A DNA stretch of 58,846 bases from an uncultured Dorea sp. (GTDB lineage: Bacteria > Bacillota > Clostridia > Lachnospirales > Lachnospiraceae): contig CAJTOH010000023.1 of assembly GCA_910577685.1 (NCBI GenBank), positions 1-58,846 of the forward strand, read 5' to 3'. A program made the translations under genes and the position numbers. This document shows, piece by piece, positions 1-9,209 of this stretch (positions are counted from its first letter, which is position 1; the number at the start of each line of letters is the position of its first letter). The notes beneath the pieces were generated by a model. It was given only the letters and a program-made list of their open reading frames with translations. It had not been told where the DNA came from and did not search any database.

Positions 1-24
1 GGAATTCAAGATTAATGCTTTCAT
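1..24 (-). CDS. Start of nucleotidyltransferase-like gene (partial)
   Basis: Only the first eight codons lie in the window (MKALILNS, ATG at 24 on the minus strand). A GGGAGGAG ribosome-binding site precedes it at about 38-46. MKALILNS resembles the start of NTP-transferase proteins such as LicC-type cytidylyltransferases and sugar nucleotidyltransferases. The position, downstream of LicD and a tagD-like gene in a polysaccharide cluster, would fit LicC, but eight residues cannot prove it. The IS at 55-1281 sits immediately upstream and may separate it from the cluster promoter. Confidence 0.4.
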
Positions 25-54
25 TTTATTCTTATGCTCCTCCCTTTTTATCAA

Positions 55-71
55 ATAGGCTCTCGGAATCT
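55..71 (+). repeat. IS left terminal inverted repeat
   Basis: Seventeen bases, ATAGGCTCTCGGAATCT, are the exact reverse complement of 1265-1281. They mark the left end of the IS and also supply one arm of the terminator hairpin at 60-110. Confidence 0.9.
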
Positions 72-110
72 CAAAGCCTTATTTTATGCGGCTTCCGAGA
101 GTCGTTTTTT
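60..110 (+). terminator. Inward terminator at IS left end
   Basis: The stem CTCTCGGAA (60-68) pairs with TTCCGAGAG (93-101), and a run of T (105-110) follows on the plus strand. It would stop transcription entering the IS from the left, a common way for IS elements to avoid read-through expression of transposase. One stem arm is the terminal repeat itself. Confidence 0.6.
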
Positions 111-242
111 ATAAATTCCCCCACTTTTTTCAAAAAAACTATTGACAAATCGCCTCAAAAATGCGGCGCTTCGCGCCTCTTGATTAACAAGGTAATTCGT
201 TCCGGCGCAGCCGGTACAGATTTTTTGATTGGGGGCGATTTA

Positions 243-1102
243 TTGAAACCTTTTAATCCTGGCGGCCATGCCGCCTATCAGGAACGCGTCCTGACGCAGT
301 TGCGTAAATATTATCCCGATGCTGTTTCCTCACTCCCTGCCTCTACATGGAATATCATGGAAAAATTCTGGGCTCTTGACCTCTCGGAGCTGGACTCCCT
401 CATGCAGGACCGCTATTCTGTTTTCGGTCCTTCTCCCAGACTGCCTTCCGACATGCTCCGTTCCATCCTTCTTTCCGTTGAGTTCAAAGTCTCTTCCTAT
501 ATAACTGGTTTTCCATGAAACGGTTCCTGCCGGAAGCCGTTGTTACAAAATTCCTGCTGGATTCCGCCCATGATGCAATGCCTTACTACGAATACTGCCG
601 TGATCAGGGCATTGTTCCTTTTATTGACCTGAATGTTGGCAGGGGACGGCCTCCTGTCTATAAAGATGATTTTACCATCAACAATGACGGCGTACCCGTA
701 TGTCGGGAAGGCCATGTCATGCGCAGGGACGGTACGGAATCTGCAAAAGGCGGGACAAAATTTAAATGTCCTAAGATCAGCTTCGCCGGGTGCAATGTTA
801 CCTGTACTTGTGTAAATCCATGTTCCACTGCAAAATATGGCAGAACCGTCCATCTCGTTTTGAAAGACAACCCAAGGCTTTTTAATGACCCTCCCCGCAG
901 CAGCAAGGAGTGGAAACTGGAATACAATGCAAGGACTTCTGCTGAACGCTGTAACAAATGTGAGAAAGTAGACTATAAATTAGAAGACGGCAGATACCAC
1001 TCCTCTAAGATGTGGTACTGCCGCCTGTTCGCCATCATGATGTGTCAGCATCTTGATGCATGGGATTTGCCAAAGATGCCCCACCTAAAAGATGTACTTT
1101 GA
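243..1102 (+). pseudogene. Transposase, IS1182-like, internally deleted
   Basis: The N-terminal part runs from a TTG at 243 (MKPFNPGGHAAYQ), preceded by a G-rich ribosome-binding site, up to about 503. The C-terminal part (WFSMKRFLPEAV...) continues in another frame from about 505 to 1102. The join at SVEFKVSS/YNWFSMKRF removes the central catalytic region and shifts the frame. The C-terminal part keeps KFLLDSAHDAMPYYEYC and a cysteine-rich segment. Intact relatives as I recall them are about 500 residues or more, while less than 290 remain here. This copy cannot make a functional transposase. Confidence 0.8.
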
Positions 1103-1264
1103 GCAATCCGCTTAACTAAATAAGCAATACCATTATAAACCCTGTCTGGCACATGGTCTAGTAAACTGCGCCCTTTTTCTCAAAATTTATTTCAGCAATT
1201 CTATTTTGGACAATATTTACTTTTCAATGTTCAGCCAGCCACTGAGTTTTGGTCGGCAGGCTCA

Positions 1265-1281
1265 AGATTCCGAGAGCCTAT
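1265..1281 (-). repeat. IS right terminal inverted repeat
   Basis: Seventeen bases, exact reverse complement of 55-71. They mark the right end of the IS. The neighbouring base at 1282 is where the tagD-like reading frame is broken. Confidence 0.9.
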
Positions 1282-1487
1282 CCAAATCTACATACCTTAT
1301 GGATTCCAACAACTGTTCTCTTTGCTCATAATTAAAATATGTCTTCTTATGCTTCTCCTTCCAAATTAAATTCATCAGAGGAAACCACAACGACAAGATA
1401 CTCTCCTAATGCCTTTGCTCTTTTTAAAAGATTAATATGGCCATAATGGAGTAAATCAAATGTTCCATATGTAATAACTCTTTTCAT
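1282..1487 (-). pseudogene. TagD-like glycerol-3-phosphate cytidylyltransferase, broken
   Basis: The start at 1487 has an AAAGGAG ribosome-binding site. The first 40 residues (MKRVITYGTFDLLHYGH...) match the TagD/GCT1 family, including the HYGH nucleotide-binding motif. This enzyme makes CDP-glycerol from CTP and glycerol 3-phosphate. The frame ends early at FNLEGEA-stop. In the +1 frame the family-like sequence KKTYFNYEQREQLLESIRYVD continues to the IS at 1281. Thus there is both a one-base frameshift and an IS insertion. The enzyme is normally about 130 residues, so this copy must be inactive. Its role would have been a glycerol-phosphate or related decoration of the polymer. Confidence 0.8.
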
Positions 1488-1545
1488 ATTCAAAACTCTC
1501 CTTTTATTAATAATCATCTCAAAAATATACAATATGCTTAACCCC

Positions 1546-2613
1546 TTATCCGGATCGTCCAGTCAATGCCTTTCTAAAAGGTCTCATATAACGGCATCCC
1601 AATATATAAGAAATAATCAGACAAATAATTATGACACCAACTCCCAGAACAAATGTACGAATATAACTAAAAGTACATTCCTCTGTTAATTCAGCCATTA
1701 TTTCATTAAAGATCTCAGTAGAAAAACTATAAATAATTAAAGTATTACTTCCTATAAAATTCATAATCCTTCCTATACTATCAGCTATTTTTCTCTGTTT
1801 ATATGAAAAAAATAACTGAAAACCGCCCCAAACCGAAAGCGCTCCAGCTAAACCAATTCCCCATCTAAAAATGTCGATTACAAATTGTTCTATCATGCCA
1901 TATTCACTGTTTATCAAACTAAATCCAGACACATAAATATAATGCTTTCTTTCATATAAAAGAATTAGCAACACCCATACTGCGCCTCCTACAAACAAGG
2001 TTTTCTTCTGAGTTTTCATTTCTTTAAATAATTGTTTTCTATTCATCTCATAACCTATACCAAAATACAAAATTGTATATTTGTAGACATTTCCCATCAG
2101 AAGATCAGGCGTCATAAAAAAGAAACATAATATGATTGTTATAACTATATTAACATTCATTCTATTTCTGACAAGATAAATAAGCTCAATGATGAGAATA
2201 CTATAAATTATCGCCCATAAAAACCATAGTACATGAAAAATATTATATACCTCTTCTACAAGTAAATGAAATATATTGAAGCTTCCACCTTTATTAGAAG
2301 AAATTATATTCCAAACCGTTTTTATGCTGGCAAAGGTAAGTATTGGTACAAAATATTGACTAAGTTTGATAATCGTATTTTTAAAACAAGAAATATACTT
2401 TTTCCTGCTGAAATAGTACAAATACCCACTCATCAACATAAAAAGGGGCATATGAAAGCTATATATCACTTTATATAAAATATTATCATAAAACTCTTTT
2501 TCCCCACGATATACTTCACCGTTAAACAGTTGTATAGAATGGCCTATAACCATTAATATAATTGCTGATGATTTTATACAATCAATCACATAGTCACGAT
2601 TGTCTCTTTTCAC
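1546..2613 (-). CDS. Acyltransferase family 3 membrane protein
   Basis: An integral membrane protein of about 355 residues with around ten hydrophobic segments and the family start DYVIDCIKSSAIILMVIGHS, which contains the H of the acyltransferase-3 (OatA/NodX-like) active region. Such proteins move acyl groups, usually acetyl, onto sugars of surface polysaccharides at the membrane. The GTG start at 2613 is chosen because AGAGG lies seven bases upstream. A TTG at 2631 would give six more residues. It overlaps the end of the upstream acyltransferase by 20 bases, so the two are probably translationally coupled. Confidence 0.8.
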   Translation of the reverse strand: MKRDNRDYVIDCIKSSAIILMVIGHSIQLFNGEVYRGEKEFYDNILYKVIYSFHMPLFMLMSGYLYYFSRKKYISCFKNTIIKLSQYFVPILTFASIKTVWNIISSNKGGSFNIFHLLVEEVYNIFHVLWFLWAIIYSILIIELIYLVRNRMNVNIVITIILCFFFMTPDLLMGNVYKYTILYFGIGYEMNRKQLFKEMKTQKKTLFVGGAVWVLLILLYERKHYIYVSGFSLINSEYGMIEQFVIDIFRWGIGLAGALSVWGGFQLFFSYKQRKIADSIGRIMNFIGSNTLIIYSFSTEIFNEIMAELTEECTFSYIRTFVLGVGVIIICLIISYILGCRYMRPFRKALTGRSG

Positions 2614-3660
2614 TAACAAACCTCTTTTCAAATATTATTTCCATCTTATGTATTGTAAGTTCCCATATCATATATACAAAAAAACCAATACAGTAAGTAA
2701 GAATTGAAAGTATGATTAAAACGAACAGTAATTGCAAAATATTAAAATTCTTTATAAATGAAAAATCTAACATTGACAAAATATACGGATGAATTAAATA
2801 AACCATAAAACTTGCCCTTGCAAGAGAATTTACTGCTTTTATACATCCCATCTCTATCTCCCTGAACGCTCTGAATATATGCACTGACGAAAAAATAATC
2901 AATGGATTAGAATATGCCCAAACAACATCTAATGTAAATTCTCTTTTTAATAACATAAAATCTAAAAATACAGCAATACCGAAAATTATCAATATATTAC
3001 TTTGCCATAAAATAATACTTTTACTTTTCTTATAAAAATGATCCTCTTTACTCAATAATGCCCCCAATAGATACATAATAAAAAATTGAACTATGGAATA
3101 TCCATATGAATCTCCACTACGGCTTACTGGATTCATATTCTCTGCGTTTACATTAGTGAAGCACATCAAAACATTTATCACCGTTGAATATATTGAAAAT
3201 ATCCCAATTAATAAATTTCGAAGCCTTTTCCTATCATTGCAATTCAAGTGTTCAAGCATTATGTTAATATATGGGGAAAATACATAAACGATAATATAAA
3301 AAACAAGAAAATAATTTTTAGGAATTATAATCTCGATTAATGCCGCTATTCCTAAACTATTCTTTCTAATGATTATTCCAACAACATACATTCCAATCGA
3401 AACAAACCAATATTGAGACAATAGTTGAACTAACTTTTTATTACTACTTTGAACCCGACTGCACAAGAAATAACCTGATATAAGCATAAACAAATTAACC
3501 GAACAAATGCTAATAGCTTCGATATAATACAACAATAATGTATTTATGGAAGAATCTTTAACAAACTTATACCCCCCCCCATAAAATGAAGCATAATTAC
3601 GCCTATACAAGCAAAAATCCGCAATAATTCAATGTTACTTTTTCTATTTTTTATGTTCAT
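2594..3660 (-). pseudogene. Acyltransferase family 3, G-tract frameshifted (phase-OFF?)
   Basis: The gene starts at ATG 3660 behind an AGGAGA site and reads MNIKNRKSNIELLRIFACIG, typical of acyltransferase-3 N-termini, then VIMLHF. The frame breaks at a run of nine G (3572-3580). The remaining protein (GGGYKFVKDSSINTLLL..., multiple membrane spans, to 2594) is one frame away. Ten or seven G would restore a single protein of about 355 residues. With nine G it is presumably off, although a TTG at 3610 gives a downstream open frame without the N-terminal helix. Slippage at this tract would switch O-acetylation of the surface polymer. A homopolymer sequencing error is the alternative. Confidence 0.75.
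3572..3580 (-). repeat. G9 homopolymer tract in acyltransferase
   Basis: Nine consecutive C on the plus strand (G on the coding strand), in a region otherwise very AT-rich. It lies at codon 27 or so of the acyltransferase gene, exactly where the reading frame changes. Confidence 0.9.
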
Positions 3661-3696
3661 TTTTTCTCCTATATCTACAATCTGCACTCCTAAATT

Positions 3697-4520
3697 CTAT
3701 TTGCAGCTCTTTCTTTTATACTCTTCCATTTTTAATAGACTCTTCATTCTATTTAAAGTCGGATTTTTTGTATGAATGATATTTCGTACGGGATATAAAA
3801 TTCGTACGGCAAGACCAACCGGAAATCTGTAGCAAACATGCAATTTACAATATGCCTTTCTAAATCCAAAATATTTTTCTAAATACTCTTGGAAATTAGT
3901 TTCGTGGATAATTGGACGGCTTCCATCATTCAAATACATTCCATTCTTAATATCATCGTTATAATACTCACATACAGATGCCACTAAAGCCGCGTTTATC
4001 CCTTGTTTTTCATACTCCGGCATTACTCTAAGCGTACCAAAATCAATATTCACTTTATGCTTTTTCAACAAGGCATATCCTCTAAGCTCACCTGTGTTTT
4101 TCTCAAACGCTCCAAATACGTCAAACTCCCAATGTTTAATACCTTCATAGAAAATATCCTCGTTTATCTTAGGACGATACTGGGGAGGATAGGATTTATA
4201 TGCCTCAACATTAATTGCGAACAGCTCTCTCTTATATTTGGTAGGATTTATTATTTCTACTGTAAAATTTTTCAATCCCTTATTTATTTCATACCTTCTT
4301 TTAGCTTTTAGTGCAGAAATATCATATGGCGTATCTTTGATACAATACCACCACGCGGTTTCTCTGTCAGAATCAAAATCTGTTACCCAAGAAGCAAATA
4401 AAGAAATACCCCCCCCCTCATTTTCCAGAAGCCAGCCTTGTTAATATCCGCTTCATCTACCGTTTCACTTGGAGCTAAATCAGGTTTTAACGCATGATTA
4501 TAATATATCCATTTACTCAT
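3697..4520 (-). pseudogene. GNAT-like transferase, G-tract frameshifted (phase-OFF?)
   Basis: ATG at 4520 begins MSKWIYYNHALKPDLAP and runs to a nine-G tract (4409-4417), after which it stops within 12 codons. The frame one base away is open from the tract to 3697 (ISLFASWVTDFDSD... then 192 residues from 4275). With ten or seven G the product would be about 274 residues. The second half has a GNAT-like fold pattern: LRGYALLKKHK, a strand-turn TLRVMPEYEKQGINAAL resembling the acetyl-CoA loop, and a C-terminal FGFRKAYCKLHV. The exact substrate is unknown. It may acylate or aminoacylate a sugar of the polymer. A sequencing error is the alternative to phase variation. Confidence 0.7.
4409..4417 (-). 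repeat. G9 homopolymer tract in GNAT-like gene
   Basis: Nine consecutive C on the plus strand (G on the coding strand). It has the same length as the tract at 3572-3580 and leaves its gene one base short in the same phase. Confidence 0.9.
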
Positions 4521-4584
4521 TATCCAGCCTCACCAATTACAATTCTTTCCCTATTTTTACCAAATTACACATGATAACTCTACT

Positions 4585-5409
4585 CTATCTCTCCCTATAA
4601 TAGGCAACCATATCATGATGGCTTATTCTCATCTCCTCTGGCGGTAATTTCATATATTCTCCATACAAAGATGATAGATAAACGTCATAATTTTCAGGTA
4701 TTGGATACGGTTTTCCCTCAAATTCAATATCCATAGATTTTTGAAACATACTTTTTTCAAATAAGTCCCTGGCTGCATATGTACACCATGAATTATTTGA
4801 TATGTATTTTGAGTTATCATAACTATATTTTTTTATAAATAAGTCTAGCTTATTAAAAAAGTATTCGGAACCAACCAACTTCAAAAATCTATATCTCAAG
4901 TACCGTATAATTTCTATTATAAAATTAGAATTACTTCTAAAAAAATGTTTTGCCATTGCATTATTTAATTTCTGCTGCGTCTTAATACACTTTTTCAGAT
5001 GTTTTTTTGCCTCTGTATGCTCTGTTCCATTACCATCCAGTGGAAATATATCAATATAAATTCCCATATTAGTATCATTCGAATAATGTTCTTCAACTAA
5101 TATTGTTTTTTTATCACATAACTTTGCAAATGGATAATAATAATGCTTGTCCTTGGCATGAACCAATAATAAATAATCTTCCGTACTATTATCAAACATT
5201 GATATTAATCTTTCATAATCCGGTCTTGGCATCATTACGTCTATATCATCATCCCATGGAATAAACCCTCTATGTCTGACTGCCCCCAATGCCGTTCCAT
5301 AACCAAGAAAAAAAGTCAATCCATTCTTTCTACAATAATCCGAAAAAAACTCTAAGATATTCTTACAGATTCTTTTAATATCTTCACTTGGAATTATCTT
5401 TTCTTCCAT
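4585..5409 (-). CDS. LicD family phosphotransferase
   Basis: 274 residues with the LicD signature: GYGTALGAVRHRGFIPWDDDID at about residues 36-57, whose DDDID coordinates metal, and IYIDIFPLDG near 117-126. LicD enzymes move a phosphodiester-linked group, classically phosphocholine from CDP-choline, onto surface glycans. Related members use glycerol phosphate or ribitol phosphate. A GGGGAGG site precedes the start, and the first 26 bases overlap the flippase gene. The neighbouring tagD-like and possible licC-like genes suggest CDP-activated donors, so either phosphocholine or glycerol phosphate could be the group. Confidence 0.85.
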   Translation of the reverse strand: MEEKIIPSEDIKRICKNILEFFSDYCRKNGLTFFLGYGTALGAVRHRGFIPWDDDIDVMMPRPDYERLISMFDNSTEDYLLLVHAKDKHYYYPFAKLCDKKTILVEEHYSNDTNMGIYIDIFPLDGNGTEHTEAKKHLKKCIKTQQKLNNAMAKHFFRSNSNFIIEIIRYLRYRFLKLVGSEYFFNKLDLFIKKYSYDNSKYISNNSWCTYAARDLFEKSMFQKSMDIEFEGKPYPIPENYDVYLSSLYGEYMKLPPEEMRISHHDMVAYYRER

Positions 5410-6847
5410 ATTTCCTCCCCGAAATCATTTTTAATTTAATTATTGACGTGTCCTTTAAGATAAATAACAATACAAGATATACCCCCATTCCGCAAATCAC
5501 CTGCAGCACAAGATACAGAAGTTGAGAAGCTGCCGGCAAAAATTGCATTAAAAATTTAATAACCGTGAACATAAGACCTCCTGCAATAATTTTATATTTA
5601 CTCAAGGTTATCATCTTTCTTATTGAAAAAAATCCATCACAATTTCTTATATACATACCAGCGATAAACAATTCTGCAATTACCGAAGCCATAGAAGCTC
5701 CCTTTGCTTTCAGCAGAGGAATCAGAAAAATATTAAGTATGAGATTCACGATACTTCCTAATATTAGATACTTTGCACTCTGCGCCCGTTTCCCTGCAGG
5801 TATGTAATACTGTGAACCCAGGCATGCGCTTATGCTAATAATAATTATGATAGGCGCCAGTATATACAGTAATCCCTCGACCGGTTCAAACCTCTTTCCA
5901 AAATAAAGCGGCACTAAGGTATCTGCGACCCCTAAAATTCCAAATAAACAGCCAAATCCTATCAAAAATACGAAATCAAACGACTGCTCTATTTTGTCTT
6001 TTGCCTCTTCTATCTGATTTTTTGCAAACAAGTATGATAACCGGGTTCCTATGACTGTATTCATGGAGCCAAAAGTAACGGTTTTAGCAATATTAATTAT
6101 TTGATTAGCCTGTTCATAATATCCATTTTGTACGGATTCCTTTGTAATAAGGCCAATTAATGTCTTATCTAAAACGGTGTATATAGATGTGGCGATGGTT
6201 GGAATAAAATAGACTAATGTTTCCTTAAAATGCAGTTTAATATGCAGTTCATTAATCTTTATCGGCACTATAAATTTCCGAATCTTTATCCACATTGACA
6301 AGCCAGATAACAAAGCGGTTAATGAATAGACAATAAAGTAATATAACAAGTCTTTTTCCGACTTTACAAAAATGAATAATAATATTAAACCTAGAAATTT
6401 AAAGAATGTATTTCGAAGAGCAATATACTTATACTGCTCCAACCCAGAAAAAAACCATGAAATATCAAATACTGTACCTAAAATACACATTGTCAATGCA
6501 GTTAAATACCATCTATATTCCTCTAAGTAAATAATTAAACCGAGCCATGCGGATAATGTTACGCCTGCGGCAGCAATCGTTAAAATCTCAATTTCCCAAA
6601 ACAATCTGCTTATCTCATATTGATTGTCTCGATTTTGGGCTATTGCTCTGGCGCCGTATGTAATAGTTCCTAAGGCTGTAAACATAGAAAAATATGTCTG
6701 GATAGAAACCAGATAACTAAATGTTCCTACTCCATCCGGACCAAGAATCCTTGATAAATAAGGAGCAGTAATTAATGGGATAAAAAATGTCATTCCATGA
6801 TACAGTGTGTCATATATATAATTTTTTTTAATACTCGGTTCTTCCAT
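5384..6847 (-). CDS. wzx: Wzx-type polysaccharide flippase
   Basis: 487 residues with 12-14 hydrophobic segments, beginning KKNYIYDTLYHGMTFFIPLITAPYLSRILGP, the recognisable start of RfbX/MATE-like polysaccharide exporters. It would move undecaprenyl-linked repeat units across the membrane for polymerisation by the Wzy protein encoded immediately upstream (the Wzy stop and this start are adjacent). It overlaps licD by 26 bases. The function is inferred from family and context, and the sugar specificity cannot be read. Confidence 0.85.
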   Translation of the reverse strand: MEEPSIKKNYIYDTLYHGMTFFIPLITAPYLSRILGPDGVGTFSYLVSIQTYFSMFTALGTITYGARAIAQNRDNQYEISRLFWEIEILTIAAAGVTLSAWLGLIIYLEEYRWYLTALTMCILGTVFDISWFFSGLEQYKYIALRNTFFKFLGLILLFIFVKSEKDLLYYFIVYSLTALLSGLSMWIKIRKFIVPIKINELHIKLHFKETLVYFIPTIATSIYTVLDKTLIGLITKESVQNGYYEQANQIINIAKTVTFGSMNTVIGTRLSYLFAKNQIEEAKDKIEQSFDFVFLIGFGCLFGILGVADTLVPLYFGKRFEPVEGLLYILAPIIIIISISACLGSQYYIPAGKRAQSAKYLILGSIVNLILNIFLIPLLKAKGASMASVIAELFIAGMYIRNCDGFFSIRKMITLSKYKIIAGGLMFTVIKFLMQFLPAASQLLYLVLQVICGMGVYLVLLFILKDTSIIKLKMISGRKYGRKDNSK

Positions 6848-8143
6848 CTATTTTTCTCTTTCTTCCGTCAATTGACAAGTTTTTCTGTTTTTATTTAATT
6901 TTTCGTTCGTTAAGATGTATATATAAATAATTGATAAAACCATAGAAACATCTGAGAATACAAATGTCATACATGAAACAACAATCCCATATGTTACCAT
7001 TACATAGACAAAAAGATTTCTAAAATTCTGCACTTTTATCCAATTTCGATAGGTATAGCGGCAAATGCATCCCCAAATAAAAGAATTTATGATTACCCCC
7101 CAGTAATTTAGATCAGCATAAAAACGGAAAAAAGCTGTAGCAAACCAATTATAGAGAATATGATCACTAACCATTGTAGGTGATGAAAGAAATTTTATTA
7201 AATTATTAACTGTCGTCGACATATCCAAACGAGTAATAAACTCCATGACATTCACTGGAACATTCAAAATTCCATACCAGGAAAAATAGCCATACGTATA
7301 TGCAAACAGCTTTCCACTATCATATTTTTTCAAACAAATAGAGAGGAATGTAATACTACTAACAGCATAATCATAAAGATTTTCTATTAAATTTGATTCT
7401 CGGACAATTGAAACATAGAAGAGTGAACCAACCACGCCGGTAATTAATAAGAAGAATATAGTTCTTTCTCGAAAGCTAAAATGCAGCTTCTCTCGAAACA
7501 AAAATACGCAAAACAGTAAGGATACCAGCAAAAAAAGCATTACTAATCTTCCGCCTGTATTTACAATCTGCAAGGTAAGCAGCAAAACAGCGATTAAGAA
7601 CTGTAAATACGCATATTTCTGCTTATTAATGATGGCAGTTACGCTATATACCGTCATTATATATCCTACTGGTTTCACAATATATACATTTAATACATCA
7701 GCGTATCCTTCTCCATAAATTTCGGAAATAAATTGGTATCGAATATCATACAAACCATATCCTGATTGAAAATAGACTAAAACACTTTGAAATACAGCGA
7801 TACTACTGGTTAACGCTATTACCGTTAATATGAAAAAAAGACTCTTATTAAAATCATTATTATTAAACTTATTACTGTATAAATAATTCTCACTTTTTGA
7901 ACGTAATTTAAAAATATATTTATTAGATGCAAGATATCCGAAAGCAAAAAATATCACTCCGAGGATTATAAGAGCGTATGCCTTATCTGATGTTTCAAAT
8001 GAGTCTGTCAAATTTAGAGAGCACAGCAATAGTAAAATAGACCAATATAAAGACATAATGGATAAAGGATTATATATCCTCGAATCTTTCAACCGATTTA
8101 AAAAAAAGAAACCCAGACAGATGAAAACCCCTATATAACCCAT
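6848..8143 (-). CDS. wzy: Wzy-type O-antigen/capsule polymerase
   Basis: 431 residues with about ten to twelve membrane spans and a large loop near the middle, with no strong sequence motif, as is usual for Wzy polymerases. It would join lipid-linked repeat units outside the membrane. An AAAGGG site precedes ATG 8143. It lies between a glycosyltransferase and the flippase, the expected setting in a Wzx/Wzy-dependent cluster. The assignment rests mainly on topology and context. Confidence 0.75.
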   Translation of the reverse strand: MGYIGVFICLGFFFLNRLKDSRIYNPLSIMSLYWSILLLLCSLNLTDSFETSDKAYALIILGVIFFAFGYLASNKYIFKLRSKSENYLYSNKFNNNDFNKSLFFILTVIALTSSIAVFQSVLVYFQSGYGLYDIRYQFISEIYGEGYADVLNVYIVKPVGYIMTVYSVTAIINKQKYAYLQFLIAVLLLTLQIVNTGGRLVMLFLLVSLLFCVFLFREKLHFSFRERTIFFLLITGVVGSLFYVSIVRESNLIENLYDYAVSSITFLSICLKKYDSGKLFAYTYGYFSWYGILNVPVNVMEFITRLDMSTTVNNLIKFLSSPTMVSDHILYNWFATAFFRFYADLNYWGVIINSFIWGCICRYTYRNWIKVQNFRNLFVYVMVTYGIVVSCMTFVFSDVSMVLSIIYIYILTNEKLNKNRKTCQLTEEREK

Positions 8144-8147
8144 AAAT

Positions 8148-9209
8148 TCAACCCTTTCTTAATGTGTATACAGATTTTTGAATAATTCTGTAAAATATTC
8201 TTAATGTATTTTCGGAAATACACTTTAAATTGTAGAATAATAACCATAATTTCACGCTCCTTAGGAGAGAAAACTCTTTATTCAAAATTTTATGGTTTTC
8301 TTTGCAGTTTAAGCATAGGTTTACGCTTGCAAATTCACGTAATATTTTTTCCTGTCTTTCAATTCGCTCTCTTCCAACCAATGAATTTAAAACATATCTA
8401 TATGCTCTTTTTACGACATGCTCATAACAATCCTCTATACTATTTTTCATATATAATTTGCCATATTCATGACACAGAAGCTTCCATCTATTTGTCATAT
8501 AGTGATAATCATATTTTACTCTTGATAGAGAACCGCACAAATTTTTTCTATAGACATACACAGGCAGATCCACTTTGCCTATTCTTTCTGCATATTGTAA
8601 ATATTTTAAGTTAAAGCAAAAGTCTTCAGCAAAAGCCACGCCTTCTTCAAAATAGATCCCATTATCCTTTATGATTGACGCCTTAAAGAGTTTACAATAG
8701 GGCGCCCCAAAATATGGATCTGTCATATTTTTACTCATACAGTGTAAATATTCTTCGATTAACAAAACCTCTGTAGTCTCATCCTTTAATTGATTATTCA
8801 GAAAAAATTGATTCCTCTTAAATACTTTATAATCGTTTCTATAGATAATGGCGCCAACCACTAAATCAACCTCTCTTGATGAAGCAGCCATATTTTCTAT
8901 CGAATTTTTCAGCAAATAGTCATCGCTATCCACAAATAATATAAATTTTCCAGACGCTTTTTTAATTCCTATATTTCGTGCAGCAGAAACGCCTTTATTC
9001 GTTGTACGAATCAATATCACTCTTGCATCTTTTTTCTCCAGTTGTTCACATAATATACCGCTAGAATCTGTAGAACCGTCATCAATCAATATTATCTCTA
9101 GATTTTTGTATGTTTGACCCAAAATAGAATGAATACATTCTTCTACATATTTTTCTACATTATATATAGGAACAATTACCGAAATTTTAGTATCCTGGTT
9201 AACTAGCAT
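8148..9209 (-). CDS. Family 2 glycosyltransferase
   Basis: 353 residues. The N-terminal GT-A domain has ISVIVPIYNVEKYVEECI (9-26), DDGSTD (43-48) for the nucleotide and the metal-binding DSDD (94-97), followed by a C-terminal region with basic amphipathic segments. It adds one sugar from an NDP donor to the lipid-linked repeat unit on the cytoplasmic face. The start overlaps the end of the preceding glycosyltransferase gene by 11 bases, and an AAGAAGG site sits just upstream. Donor and linkage are unknown. Confidence 0.85.
   Translation of the reverse strand: MLVNQDTKISVIVPIYNVEKYVEECIHSILGQTYKNLEIILIDDGSTDSSGILCEQLEKKDARVILIRTTNKGVSAARNIGIKKASGKFILFVDSDDYLLKNSIENMAASSREVDLVVGAIIYRNDYKVFKRNQFFLNNQLKDETTEVLLIEEYLHCMSKNMTDPYFGAPYCKLFKASIIKDNGIYFEEGVAFAEDFCFNLKYLQYAERIGKVDLPVYVYRKNLCGSLSRVKYDYHYMTNRWKLLCHEYGKLYMKNSIEDCYEHVVKRAYRYVLNSLVGRERIERQEKILREFASVNLCLNCKENHKILNKEFSLLRSVKLWLLFYNLKCISENTLRIFYRIIQKSVYTLRKG

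Larger units (their letters stand above)
55..1281 (+). mobile_element. Internally deleted IS (IS1182-like)
   Basis: A 1227-bp insertion bounded by perfect 17-bp terminal inverted repeats at 55-71 and 1265-1281. It contains remnants of one transposase joined by an internal deletion, so it is non-autonomous but could still be mobilised in trans by a full-length copy. It interrupts the tagD-like gene read on the minus strand (1282-1487). No target-site duplication is obvious. Family assignment is from remembered transposase sequence, not a search. Confidence 0.8.
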
